Notes: generated from the sequence alone by a model not told the origin. A stretch of DNA of 33,917 nt from an uncultured Lachnospiraceae bacterium (GCA_904420225.1 CAJFUP010000065.1:1-33917), one strand, 5' to 3'; counted from the first letter of the stretch, positions 22,606 through 30,567 are shown. Program-made: numbers and translations.

Positions 22606-24924
22606 GTGAAACCAGATGAAAAAGAAAGCGGCATTGACCTTCAGCAAAGTCAGTGCCGCATTACAGGGCCGCAAAATGAGCGCGGCCTTTTGGCGGGAAC
22701 CTTTCTCTGCTTCATAAGCGGTGTATACGGTATCCTTGCGGCAGTCACAATTCTGGCAGAATTAAAGTACGATACGTTTATTGTATATGCTGTATTGCTG
22801 CTGATAAGCGGTGCTATATGGGGATGGCTCTATGTGATACAAGGAAGTCATCTGATTCTATGGGGCTGTCTTTTTGCTGTGACGGCCGGAACTATTTTCT
22901 GGAACCAGGCCTTTCTTTTGGAGATCGTCCGGCAGATTATCCGGGGAGATCTAACCCCTCTGCTTACCATGTCTGAGGATGTGGAGACTGTGATCTGCTC
23001 CTTTGTCATGTCCTGGGGGGCTCTTTGTCTGTATGAGCTGACATTCCATACCCGCTCCGGTTTTCTCCCTGTGGCGGTTTTTGCAGCTGTTATAGGCGGC
23101 CAAATCTATTTGGGGTTTGCTGTATCCTATTATGAAATTTGTTTATTAACGTTCTATTTGTTGTCCGCAGAGGTTCTGCATCACAAAAAACGCTTGGAAC
23201 AGAAGGCGAAAAAGGGAGTGTTTGCTCTAAAAAGTGGAGGCGGAGACGGGATAGCGGCGGTGGAAGTCTGTACTGCGCTGCTTCTTGTGGCGGCTTATTT
23301 TGTGGTGACCAGTTCACTGCGGGACCATTTATATCAGATTCCTCTCAATATAGAAGCAGCCGTTTCCCAGCGGCTGCCGCAGCTCTTCTGGCAGGATCCC
23401 AATGAAGCGGTCATAAACAGAGGGGAGCTGCGAGGGCAAAACACGCAGAGAGTTAGAGTGGAAATGTCGGAACAGCCCAATGGCAGTATTTTGTTGAAAA
23501 GCTTTGTGGGAAGCGGATATTTGGGGGATGAGTGGGAGGAGGCTGACGAGAGTGAGTATTTGGCTCAGGAGTATATGATGAATCCATCTGCAAGAGAAAC
23601 AGGAAATTTGTATGAAGAGGCATTTTATGACGCTGCCAGTTCGTTGTTTCAGGCAATCAGTCTCGATGTGCGTTATTCCATCATCACAGAAGATTTGACA
23701 GGAGATCGAGTATATCGTCCATACTTTGCCACCAAAACAGGAGAAGTAGGCACGGAACATTCCTTTGACGCCTATTATGTATCCAGTATCATGCTGATGA
23801 TGGAACAGAGAGATAATGATTTAACCGTCGGTACTCTGCCTGTGGGACCGTATGCCCAATATGTTCAGGAGGAGTACACAAAGCTTCCTTATGGTCTGGA
23901 ACGGCTTAAAGCTCTCTGCGCTTCCCATCCGGCAGAAGGAACGGAAGCAATTACATCGCAGATTTTGGAATTGTTATGGGATCATGCCTCATATAACTTG
24001 GAACCGGATCCCATACCGTATGGAGAGGATGTGGCAGAATATTTTCTATTTGAAAGAAAGGAAGGGTATTGCCAGCATTTTGCCACAGCAGCGGTACTGA
24101 TGTATCGTATGTATGGTATTCCTGCCCGATATGTTTCGGGATTTGTGGCTCCCATAACATCTTTTGAAGAAGGGGACAACGGGTGGCAGGCAGTGCTGTA
24201 TGGAGGACAGGCGCATGCATGGGCGGAAATTTATCAAAGCGGCCTGGGATGGATACCGGTGGAAACCACACCTCCTGGAAGTATAGAGGGAATCAACGAC
24301 CGTTCGTATGAGGCTGATCCGTCTTTGGTGATTTCTGCGGATGACCTGGAATCAGAGACGGAGTCTGCACAAGAGTCGGAGGCAGAAACACCTGCACCCA
24401 CGCAGCCTGTCACGGAGGCTGTTCCATCCTCAGCATCGGAGCCGGCAGCTCCTTCGGATCCTGAAACAGGCGGAATCGCAGGCCAGACGTCTGTTCTGAA
24501 GGTTTTGTCCTGGATTGGCGGCATTGTGGGAAGCCTTCTGGCGGCATCTGCCGTGCTGGGAGGCAGCGTGTACGCAGCCAAAGAGCGGAGACGGCGGCTG
24601 CTTCAAAAACAGAAAAATGCGTCCGCCACCCAAATGCTGGAAAGTGTCATGGGGATGTTGCATTTGCGGGGGCTGCTGCGGGCATATCAAGGAGATGAAG
24701 AGGATATGGCTCTCGTGTTGGCAGAAGCTGTCCCGCAGATTTCTGAGCGGGACGCTAAGCTGTTCTTGGCGGCCGTGGAGCGAGAAACTTTTGGCAATAC
24801 ACCGATCTCCCATCAAGAAAGAGAAAATGCCCGTTTTGTGAAGGAAAAAACGGCAGAGCTGGTGTATCCGCAACTGGGTTGGTGGAAAAGACTGTATTTT
24901 CGGTATGGAAAAGTATATGGGTAA
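22606..24924 (+). CDS. TgpA-like membrane transglutaminase-domain protein
   Basis: A protein of about 772 residues. The first ~230 residues hold some six or seven membrane helices. A soluble extracytoplasmic part follows, with the transglutaminase-like core: EGYCQHFATA with C489, AHAWAEIY with H537, and WIPVETTPPG, where Glu stands in the position of the usual third catalytic Asp. A Ser/Glu/Pro-rich linker (residues ~585-625) leads to a C-terminal helix (VLSWIGGIVGSLLAASAVLGG) and a basic cytosolic tail. The start is uncertain: GTG 22606 lacks a clear ribosome binding site, and AGAGGTGG at 22579-22586 would better suit a non-standard codon near 22591. It completes the MoxR-DUF58-transglutaminase operon. 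Its target proteins are unknown. Confidence 0.85.
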   Translation: MKPDEKESGIDLQQSQCRITGPQNERGLLAGTFLCFISGVYGILAAVTILAELKYDTFIVYAVLLLISGAIWGWLYVIQGSHLILWGCLFAVTAGTIFWNQAFLLEIVRQIIRGDLTPLLTMSEDVETVICSFVMSWGALCLYELTFHTRSGFLPVAVFAAVIGGQIYLGFAVSYYEICLLTFYLLSAEVLHHKKRLEQKAKKGVFALKSGGGDGIAAVEVCTALLLVAAYFVVTSSLRDHLYQIPLNIEAAVSQRLPQLFWQDPNEAVINRGELRGQNTQRVRVEMSEQPNGSILLKSFVGSGYLGDEWEEADESEYLAQEYMMNPSARETGNLYEEAFYDAASSLFQAISLDVRYSIITEDLTGDRVYRPYFATKTGEVGTEHSFDAYYVSSIMLMMEQRDNDLTVGTLPVGPYAQYVQEEYTKLPYGLERLKALCASHPAEGTEAITSQILELLWDHASYNLEPDPIPYGEDVAEYFLFERKEGYCQHFATAAVLMYRMYGIPARYVSGFVAPITSFEEGDNGWQAVLYGGQAHAWAEIYQSGLGWIPVETTPPGSIEGINDRSYEADPSLVISADDLESETESAQESEAETPAPTQPVTEAVPSSASEPAAPSDPETGGIAGQTSVLKVLSWIGGIVGSLLAASAVLGGSVYAAKERRRRLLQKQKNASATQMLESVMGMLHLRGLLRAYQGDEEDMALVLAEAVPQISERDAKLFLAAVERETFGNTPISHQERENARFVKEKTAELVYPQLGWWKRLYFRYGKVYG

Positions 24925-24954
24925 AAGATAAAGGAAACCTTGCCGCGACATTAT

Positions 24955-24981
24955 AATGGGCCCCTTGGGCATTACCTTTTT
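24955..24981 (+). terminator. Weak terminator candidate after the transglutaminase gene
   Basis: AATGGGCCC can pair with GGGCATT with a small bulge, and TTTTT follows at 24977-24981, three bases after the stem. Stem is short, so this is tentative. A TATAAT overlaps its left side at 24952-24957 but has no matching -35 box. Confidence 0.3.
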
Positions 24982-25066
24982 CATTCCTATAGCGATGCTT
25001 GGAACCGTTTTTCCCTCGCAGTCATAAACTGATATTGAACAGACAGCATAAGAAAGGAGATCCGCC

Positions 25067-25366
25067 ATGGATTATCGATATGGAACACGCCGTTTGGAAG
25101 GACGCAATGCATCGTCCGGATGCGGAATGGGCACTGGGGGATGCGGCCGAAACTCCGGATGCTGTGTTTCTCCCCAGCGCACCGCCTCCCCCAGATGCGA
25201 ACATCACAGTATCTCCATCGATGCCCCCATCGGAATGGCTTATGTGCCCAGCCAGAAATTTTCCAATGTATATGACTGGGAAACCGGCTTTTCCCGGGGA
25301 ACGATTTTCTCTGCCCTGGATAAACCATTTTTATTTGACTCTTGTTCGGGGAGGTGCAGAAGATGA
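25067..25366 (+). CDS. cotJA: Spore coat-associated protein CotJA
   Basis: A 99-residue protein. The conserved CotJA segment is near the C-terminus (IGMAYVPSQKF, WETGFSRGTIFSALDKPF). The N-terminal ~45 residues are Gly/Cys-rich and poorly conserved (six cysteines among residues 19-44), which may support cross-linking. CotJA is synthesised in the mother cell during sporulation in Bacillus and helps place CotJC in the inner coat. AAAGGAG is seven bases before ATG 25067. The ATGA overlap with cotJB couples translation. It supports a spore-forming host. Confidence 0.9.
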   Translation: MDYRYGTRRLEGRNASSGCGMGTGGCGRNSGCCVSPQRTASPRCEHHSISIDAPIGMAYVPSQKFSNVYDWETGFSRGTIFSALDKPFLFDSCSGRCRR

Positions 25367-25620
25367 ATGAAAAGCAGACCCTCATGAAAAAAATCAATGA
25401 ATCCAGTTTTGCCATGAATGACACTGCTCTGTATCTGGATACCCATCCCAATGATGAGAGCGCACTGGAATATTATCAGAAATGTGTTTCGGCCAGGCGG
25501 GAAGCCACCTGCCTCTATAACAATAAATTCGGCCCGCTGCAGATCGATCAAGTGGAGGGCACCAATCATTGGCATTGGATCCATGATCCGTGGCCATGGG
25601 AGACAGGAGGTAACTGCTGA
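25363..25620 (+). CDS. cotJB: Spore coat protein CotJB
   Basis: An 85-residue protein of the CotJB family, needed with CotJA for coat deposition of CotJC. The N-terminal KINESSFAMNDTALYLDTHP and the C-terminal HWHWIHDPWPWETGG, rich in aromatic residues, are the family signatures. Start ATG overlaps the cotJA stop (ATGA), and GGGGAGGTG at 25348-25356 lies upstream. A longer in-frame start at 25342 would overlap that site and is not favoured. The stop codon overlaps the cotJC start. Confidence 0.93.
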   Translation: MNEKQTLMKKINESSFAMNDTALYLDTHPNDESALEYYQKCVSARREATCLYNNKFGPLQIDQVEGTNHWHWIHDPWPWETGGNC

Positions 25621-26225
25621 TGTGGAATTATGAAAAAAGGCTCCAGTATCCGGTGAAGATCACCCAGTGCAATCCACAGATCGCTCAAGTGATCATCAGT
25701 CAATTTGGTGGCCCGGACGGCGAATTATCCGCTTCCATGCGCTATCTTTCTCAGAGATACACCATGCCCTATAAAGAATGCCAGGCACTGCTGACCGACA
25801 TTGGTACGGAAGAGCTGGCTCATATGGAAATGATCTGTGCCATTGTCTACCAGCTGACCAAGGATCTGACTCCTGAGGAAATCAAAGCCTCTGGGTTTGA
25901 CAAATACTATGTTGATCACACCCTGGCCCTCTGGCCTCAGGCGGCTGGCGGCATTCCGTTCAACGCCTGCGAATTCCAGTCCAAAGGGGATCCCATCACC
26001 GATCTGACAGAGAACCTGGCGGCAGAACAGAAAGCCCGCTCCACCTATGACAACATTCTCCGCTTGGTAAAGGATCCGGAAGTCTGCGATCCCATCCGCT
26101 TCCTCCGCGCCAGAGAGATCGTTCATTTCCAGCGCTTCGGTGAAGCCCTGGGGATTGTACAGGAAAAGCTGGATTCCAAGAATTTCTATGCATTTAATCC
26201 AGCTTTTGACAAACGCGGCTGTTAA
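25620..26225 (+). CDS. cotJC: Spore coat protein CotJC, manganese catalase family
   Basis: A 201-residue ferritin-like four-helix protein of the manganese-catalase family. Ligand-type residues are visible in GGPDGELSASMRYLSQRY (Glu), DIGTEELAHMEM (Glu, Glu and His) and further on in AEQKARSTYDNI and REIVHFQRFGEAL. The protein is part of the spore coat and may remove peroxide. AGGAGGT lies in the end of cotJB, and the start ATG overlaps the cotJB stop as TGATG. Together the three genes form a fully coupled cotJABC operon, ended by a hairpin at 26247-26304. Confidence 0.94.
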   Translation: MWNYEKRLQYPVKITQCNPQIAQVIISQFGGPDGELSASMRYLSQRYTMPYKECQALLTDIGTEELAHMEMICAIVYQLTKDLTPEEIKASGFDKYYVDHTLALWPQAAGGIPFNACEFQSKGDPITDLTENLAAEQKARSTYDNILRLVKDPEVCDPIRFLRAREIVHFQRFGEALGIVQEKLDSKNFYAFNPAFDKRGC

Positions 26226-26246
26226 GCCTGTCTCTTTCATTTGACA

Positions 26247-26304
26247 GACGCCCGGTGAAAAGCCTTTGCCCGCAGCATCGGCGTCTCACCAGGCGTCTTG
26301 TTCT
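26247..26304 (+). terminator. Terminator of the cotJ operon
   Basis: GACGCCCGGTGA (26247-26258) pairs with TCACCAGGCGTC (26286-26297) with one mismatch, followed by a T-rich tract (TTGTTCTTTT). The gene at 26309 converges from the other strand, so it may limit read-through. Confidence 0.65.
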
Positions 26305-26308
26305 TTTG

Positions 26309-27184
26309 TCAACAGTTCTCTCTTTTCCAAAGACAGGAAAGATATGACTCGAATTCCACACCTTCATTTCTGTCGGTCCCAGCTTTTACCGCATCGCCAA
26401 TGGCACGATCCAGCATCGCCACTGCGCAGCGGGCACAGTCTTTCAAATCCTCGCCTTTCACCAGACCTGCGCTTATAACCGACGCAAATAAGTCTCCTGT
26501 TCCCGAATAACTGCCGCCCCGTTTCGGCGAATCTACCCAATCGGCGCGCTCTCCTTGTAGGATCAAATTTCCCACACGCTCCTCCTGTTGGGCCCGATAG
26601 TGGCAGCCTGTGATCACCACCGCTTCCAGACCGTACTGTTCCCGCAGGGATACGGCAAGTTTTTCCACCAGGCTTTGATATGCTGTCCGATCTTCTCTCA
26701 CCCTTTCCAGACAAGCGTATATTTGACGCCAATCCCCGCCCTGGAGGATCAGCGCTTCTGTCACATTGGGCGTGATCACACTGGCCTCCTGAATCAGCAT
26801 TTTCATTTGCCTCCGCAAACGCTCTGTAAAAAAATCATACTGTTTCCCTCCGTCTCCCATGACGGGATCCACAATCACTTTTGTTTTTTCCCCGCGAAAA
26901 GCATGTACAAATTTTAGGATTTCTTCCGCCTGTCTTTCACCTGCCAGAAAGCCGGTATAGATCCCATCCGGTTCAAAGCCCGCCTTTTTCCATTCCCTTA
27001 TGAAATGCCCAATCCAGTCTGTGCCGTCCTCGCTATAATAACTGGGGTACCCCGTCTGATTGGAAAGCACCGCAATGGGGAGCGGGCAGGCCTGTACGCC
27101 CATGGCCGAGATCACTGGAATGGCGGCTGTCAAAGAGCATCTGCCCAGTCCGGATATATCCTGTAGTACCGCTATTTTCTTCAA
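26309..27184 (-). CDS. pdxK: Pyridoxal/pyridoxamine kinase
   Basis: A 291-residue ribokinase-fold kinase phosphorylating vitamin B6 vitamers with ATP to give PLP or PMP. The N-terminal DISGLGRCSLTAAIPVISAMG and PLPIAVLSNQTGYP are typical of the PdxK/PdxY group. VDPVMGDGGKQY sits before the substrate loop, ITPNVTEA is the middle motif and GGSYSGTGDLFASV carries the catalytic Asp. Length matches. It begins with TTG or ATG near 27184 behind GGAGG in the leader (27190-27200). It diverges from a MocR-type regulator, which strongly suggests B6-dependent control of this gene. Confidence 0.92.
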   Translation of the reverse strand: MKKIAVLQDISGLGRCSLTAAIPVISAMGVQACPLPIAVLSNQTGYPSYYSEDGTDWIGHFIREWKKAGFEPDGIYTGFLAGERQAEEILKFVHAFRGEKTKVIVDPVMGDGGKQYDFFTERLRRQMKMLIQEASVITPNVTEALILQGGDWRQIYACLERVREDRTAYQSLVEKLAVSLREQYGLEAVVITGCHYRAQQEERVGNLILQGERADWVDSPKRGGSYSGTGDLFASVISAGLVKGEDLKDCARCAVAMLDRAIGDAVKAGTDRNEGVEFESYLSCLWKRENC

Positions 27185-27217
27185 ATTTACTGCCTCCTTT
27201 TTTCATTAACCTCCCAT

Positions 27218-27245
27218 ATTATACCAAAAAATAGGCGTTTGCGAA
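27218..27245 (-). promoter_or_regulatory. pdxK promoter
   Basis: On the minus strand a perfect TATAAT (27218-27223) with TTCGCA at 27240-27245, spacing 16. Its -35 box overlaps the first of the two repeats described below, so regulator binding there could repress. Confidence 0.5.
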
Positions 27246-27291
27246 ACTCTGAACGCTCTGTAATTACTATGCTTTTGAAACATTCTGAAAC
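27243..27291. promoter_or_regulatory. Paired direct repeats, probable MocR binding sites
   Basis: GAAACTCTGAAC (27243-27254) and GAAACATTCTGAAAC (27277-27291) are alike and in the same orientation, about 34 bp apart (roughly three helix turns). MocR/PdxR regulators usually bind spaced direct repeats. One copy overlaps the pdxK -35 region and the other lies upstream of the regulator's own -10 box. Confidence 0.5.
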
Positions 27292-27319
27292 AAAAAAGAT
27301 CCCGCAGGTGTCCGGCTTG

Positions 27320-27328
27320 TGATATAAT
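27320..27328 (+). promoter_or_regulatory. Extended -10 promoter of the MocR gene
   Basis: TGATATAAT is a full extended -10 element; the -35 position (about 27300) shows no match. The gene starts 68 bases downstream. Confidence 0.5.
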
Positions 27329-27396
27329 AAAAACAAAATTGCGGTTATACAATATACCCAAACTGCTATGCCTATCATTGCAGAAAGGAGACTCCC

Positions 27397-28713
27397 ATGG
27401 CACTGGAACTGGACAATACGAATCACCATCTCTATATGCGCGTTTACCAATATTATAAAAATCTGATACTCTCTGGAAAGCTCAGGGCAGGTACAAAGAT
27501 GCCCTCCCTGCGCCGCTGCGCACAGCAGCTGCAGATCAGCCGCACTACAGTGGAGGCCGCCTATCTTCTCCTGGCAGCAGATGGCTATATCATATCTCGA
27601 GCCCAAAGCGGTTATTATATTACGGACATTGCCGCCAAAACACCTGTCCATCCATCGGCCAAAAAGGAAACAGCGCCTGCTATCCGCTATGATTTCGCTT
27701 CCTCAGGCGTGGACCGGGAAAGCTTTCATTTTGATGTTTGGAGACGGTATATCAAAAGCGCTCTCCGCCAGGATGAACGCCTTCTAAGCTACGGCTCCCC
27801 CCAAGGAGAGCCGGAACTGCGGGATGTCCTGTGTTCCTATATTCATGAACGCAGAAACGTGATTTGTTCCCCCGATGATATTGTCATCGGCGCCGGAATC
27901 CAAAGCTTGCTTCATATTTTATGTCCCCTGCTCTCAAATCGTCAGACAGTCTCCTTCCCCAATCCTTCTTTTCTTCAGGGAATTTCTATTTTTGAAGACC
28001 ATGGCTTTCAGATCCGTTACCGGGATAAAGACAGCGAAATCATCTATGTATCCCCGGCCCATATGACAAAATGGGGAGAAATTATGCCTGTCTCCCGCAG
28101 GTTGGAGCTGATCCGCCATGCTGCCCAGCGTCAGAGGCTGATTCTGGAAGACGATTATGAAAATGAATTCGTATATATGCAGCGGCCCACACCTTCTCTT
28201 CAGAGTCTGGCAGCAGGCCAAGGAGTCGTATATCTGGGATCCTTTTCCCGTCTTCTGCTGCCATCTATTCGCCTCAGTTTTATGGTTCTTCCGCCGGATC
28301 TGTCAAAATCCTATCAGCGCATCAGCGGCAGGTATAACCAAACGGCTTCCAAGATGGAACAGATTGCCCTGTGCCAATTTATCCGAGACGGCCATCTGGC
28401 TTCCCAGATCCGCCGTCTCCGCCGTCTCTACTCAGGGAAATTAAAAGAACTGTATCAAGCAGTCCAGTCGGCATTCGGCGCCAATGCACGCATCCGGGTG
28501 GGGTCCGCTGGCATCAGCCTCTCCCTCACCCTTACCTGTTCTCTGTCTGGCAGTGCATTCCTATCTCTCTGCGCCCAAAATGGAATTCGAGTGGGGCTTC
28601 TTCAGGAACAGGAAAAAGAGCTGGAATTGATACTTTCCTGCTCTTCTTCCCCTGTCTCCGATTTTCTGCCAGGCTGCCAGGCACTCTTTCAGGTATGGCA
28701 GTCGACTCAGTGA
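27397..28713 (+). CDS. MocR/PdxR-type GntR regulator with aminotransferase domain
   Basis: A 438-residue MocR-family protein. Residues 1-80 form a winged helix (PSLRRCAQQLQISRTTVEAAYLLL), and residues ~95-438 an aminotransferase-like fold that normally binds PLP. LEDDYENEF preserves the Asp that pairs with the pyridine nitrogen. The usual GSFSK lysine, which forms the Schiff base, is replaced by Arg: GSFSRLLLPSIRL, residue 285 (codon 28249-28251). Thus the protein may bind PLP only non-covalently, or sense something else. AAAGGAG is placed before ATG 27397. Divergence from pdxK and shared repeats suggest it controls B6 salvage. The 3' end overlaps the convergent CBS gene by seven bases. Confidence 0.9.
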   Translation: MALELDNTNHHLYMRVYQYYKNLILSGKLRAGTKMPSLRRCAQQLQISRTTVEAAYLLLAADGYIISRAQSGYYITDIAAKTPVHPSAKKETAPAIRYDFASSGVDRESFHFDVWRRYIKSALRQDERLLSYGSPQGEPELRDVLCSYIHERRNVICSPDDIVIGAGIQSLLHILCPLLSNRQTVSFPNPSFLQGISIFEDHGFQIRYRDKDSEIIYVSPAHMTKWGEIMPVSRRLELIRHAAQRQRLILEDDYENEFVYMQRPTPSLQSLAAGQGVVYLGSFSRLLLPSIRLSFMVLPPDLSKSYQRISGRYNQTASKMEQIALCQFIRDGHLASQIRRLRRLYSGKLKELYQAVQSAFGANARIRVGSAGISLSLTLTCSLSGSAFLSLCAQNGIRVGLLQEQEKELELILSCSSSPVSDFLPGCQALFQVWQSTQ

Positions 28714-29324
28714 ACATTAAAGCCATTTTTCTTCAGATCGCTGATGATCTTGGGAAAATTATCGCATTCAATCCTCATATTGACCTCCTGAAGCCCCATA
28801 ACGTCTGTATCCCTCAGCACAATATTGCGAATGTTTCCCCGATCTTTGGCAATAATTTCTGATATGGTGGCCAGGATTCCCCGAGCATTATACGTATAAA
28901 TGGTGACGGGATTGTATCCCTGGCCAAAAATTTTCTGATATTCCTTAAATATTGCCTGCTGGGTCACAATTCCAATCAGCCGATTCTCCTCGTCGGTTAT
29001 TGGAATGAACCGGATTTTGGAATTGATGAAAATAGCGGCGGCTTCTTCAATGGTGCAGTCTTCACGGATGGGATCAATGGGTGTCTTAATCATATCGCCC
29101 ACATGTTTCTCCAAATAAACGGCTCTGGGAATCTCAGAAAACTCCTTAAAATACATCTCAAATACGTATTGCTTTGATAAGATTCCCACAAACTTTTTTC
29201 CGTCCACAACCGGCAGGGATAATAACCGATTGTTTTCAATCTTCTTTATGGCCGTATCCAAAGTATCGTCTACGGAAAGACACTGAAGCTGAAAAAACGG
29301 AATCATAATGGCCTTGACTAACAT
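28707..29324 (-). CDS. CBS-pair and ACT domain protein
   Basis: A 205-residue cytosolic sensor-type protein. Two CBS repeats form one Bateman module (LSLPVVDGKKFVGILSKQYV and RFIPITDEENRLIGIVTQQAI), which generally bind adenosine nucleotides. From about residue 138 an ACT-like domain follows (GILATISEIIAKDRGNI), a fold for small ligands such as amino acids. No enzymatic domain is attached, so the target is unknown. AAAGGAGGAG lies about six bases before ATG 29324. Its promoter region faces the Mrp promoter, and the 3' end overlaps that of the MocR gene by seven bases, an antisense overlap. Confidence 0.88.
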   Translation of the reverse strand: MLVKAIMIPFFQLQCLSVDDTLDTAIKKIENNRLLSLPVVDGKKFVGILSKQYVFEMYFKEFSEIPRAVYLEKHVGDMIKTPIDPIREDCTIEEAAAIFINSKIRFIPITDEENRLIGIVTQQAIFKEYQKIFGQGYNPVTIYTYNARGILATISEIIAKDRGNIRNIVLRDTDVMGLQEVNMRIECDNFPKIISDLKKNGFNVH

Positions 29325-29355
29325 TGGAACTCCTCCTTTATCTTGTACTGTTTTT

Positions 29356-29384
29356 ATTATACTATATGGCGCTGATTTTCGAAA
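29356..29384 (-). promoter_or_regulatory. Promoter of the CBS-ACT gene
   Basis: On the minus strand a perfect TATAAT (29356-29361) with a weak TTTCGA (29379-29384), 17 bp apart. It sits back to back with the Mrp promoter. Confidence 0.5.
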
Positions 29385-29395
29385 GCATTTTCACC

Positions 29396-29424
29396 TTGCA
29401 ATCTTTTATTTCCCATACTATAAT
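29396..29424 (+). promoter_or_regulatory. Promoter of the Mrp/NBP35 ATPase gene
   Basis: TTGCAA (29396-29401) and TATAAT (29419-29424) are exactly 17 bp apart. It predicts a leader of about 20 bases including GAGGAGG. Confidence 0.75.
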
Positions 29425-29448
29425 GGAACCATTGAGGAGGTTCAAACC

Positions 29449-30285
29449 ATGAGTGAACAAAACGTGAATGAACAAAATTGCAACCATGACTGCTCTTCCT
29501 GCGGTCAGGCGTGTGAAAGCAGAACCAGCGCTCCTACCTTTGATAAACCCAATGCCGCCAGCAAAATCCAGAAAGTCATCGGCATCGTCAGCGGCAAAGG
29601 CGGCGTTGGAAAGTCTCTGGTGACATCCATGATGGCTGTTCTTTACCGCAGGAAAGGATACCGCACAGCAATCCTGGACGCGGATATCACAGGACCATCT
29701 ATTCCCAAAGTCTTTGGTATCCACGGACTGGCCACAGCCTCTGAGGCTGGCCTGAATCCGGCTGTCTCTTCCGATGGCACAAAGATCATGTCCGTTAATC
29801 TTCTTTTGGAAAAAGAGGATGTTCCGGTCATCTGGAGAGGTCCCATTCTGGCAGGAATGGTGAAACAGTTTTGGACCGATGTGGTCTGGGGCGACGTGGA
29901 CTATATGTTTGTGGACATGCCGCCGGGAACCGGCGATGTTCCCCTGACCGTCTTCCAATCCATACCTCTGGACGGCATCATTGTCGTCACTTCTCCACAG
30001 GAATTGGTATCCATGATTGTCTCCAAAGCCGTGAATATGGCTCAACAAATGAATATTCCTATCCTGGGACTAGTAGAAAACATGAGCTATCTGGAATGTC
30101 CAGATTGTCATAAAAGAATTTCCGTATTCGGTGAAAGCCATATCGATTCCATTGCCAGTCAATATCAAATCCCTGTTCTGGCCAAGCTTCCCATTGATCC
30201 CGCCTTGGCCCGTGCCTGTGATGAAGGGAAAATTGAATCTTTCTGCGCTGATTGGTTTAATGGCTTCGACCTTTCCACTCCTTGA
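29449..30285 (+). CDS. Mrp/NBP35 family iron-sulfur cluster carrier ATPase
   Basis: A 278-residue P-loop ATPase of the Mrp/ApbC/NBP35 group, which assembles or delivers iron-sulfur clusters. The deviant Walker A motif SGKGGVGKS lies at residues 48-56. FVDMPPGTGD gives the second metal-binding Asp, and the C-terminal pair C217-x2-C220 would bridge a cluster in the dimer. The N-terminus carries C11, C15, C18 and C22, a four-cysteine motif seen in many clostridial members. The frame stays open to 29308, but GAGGAGG precedes ATG 29449. Two hairpins with T-runs follow the gene. Confidence 0.93.
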   Translation: MSEQNVNEQNCNHDCSSCGQACESRTSAPTFDKPNAASKIQKVIGIVSGKGGVGKSLVTSMMAVLYRRKGYRTAILDADITGPSIPKVFGIHGLATASEAGLNPAVSSDGTKIMSVNLLLEKEDVPVIWRGPILAGMVKQFWTDVVWGDVDYMFVDMPPGTGDVPLTVFQSIPLDGIIVVTSPQELVSMIVSKAVNMAQQMNIPILGLVENMSYLECPDCHKRISVFGESHIDSIASQYQIPVLAKLPIDPALARACDEGKIESFCADWFNGFDLSTP

Positions 30286-30316
30286 TAAAGGAAAACCCCG
30301 CGAGTGTGTCGATATG

Positions 30317-30369
30317 ATCCCTCTTAAGCAGATAGGGTAAATAACCCAATCTACTTAAGAGGGATTTTT
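30317..30369 (+). terminator. Strong terminator after the Mrp gene
   Basis: ATCCCTCTTAAG (30317-30328) pairs exactly with 30354-30365; inside, GATAGGGT pairs with ACCCAATC apart from one mismatch. TTTTT follows at 30365-30369. Confidence 0.85.
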
Positions 30370-30406
30370 ATGTCCAGAACAGAGGAGAATTTTTACTGGT
30401 CTATGA

Positions 30407-30458
30407 ACTGGTTGCCTGAACTGTTACAAAAAGGCCACAGGCAAGTCGGTTTTTTTTT
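30407..30458 (+). terminator. Second terminator hairpin with a 9-T run
   Basis: The core TTGCCTG (30412-30418) pairs with CAGGCAA (30438-30444), extended outward by a few imperfect pairs (ACTG with CGGT), then nine T residues at 30450-30458. Lies 38 bases after the first terminator. Confidence 0.7.
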
Positions 30459-30468
30459 ATCAAGTAGC

Positions 30469-30497
30469 TTGAATTGTGTCGAAAAGTGCGATAGAAT
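30469..30497 (+). promoter_or_regulatory. Promoter of the DUF5717 gene
   Basis: TTGAAT (30469-30474) and TAGAAT (30492-30497) are 17 bp apart, just after the second terminator. Transcription would start near 30504, about 64 bases before the GTG at 30568. Confidence 0.65.
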
Positions 30498-30567
30498 AAA
30501 ATTCATATGTATAATTAGACGCATGATGAAACGCATGGAAATTGAACGACGATGGCAGGTGAAGATT

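Noticed and set aside
25021-25054. A sigma-E-like promoter before cotJA (TCATAAA with CATAAGAA)
   Set aside because: The spacer is 18 bases rather than about 14, and the -10 box would overlap the ribosome binding site; a sporulation promoter is expected but is not identifiable here.
30370-30567. An N-terminal extension of the DUF5717 frame back to ATG 30370
   Set aside because: It would cross a terminator with nine T residues and precede the predicted promoter, and it has no good ribosome binding site.
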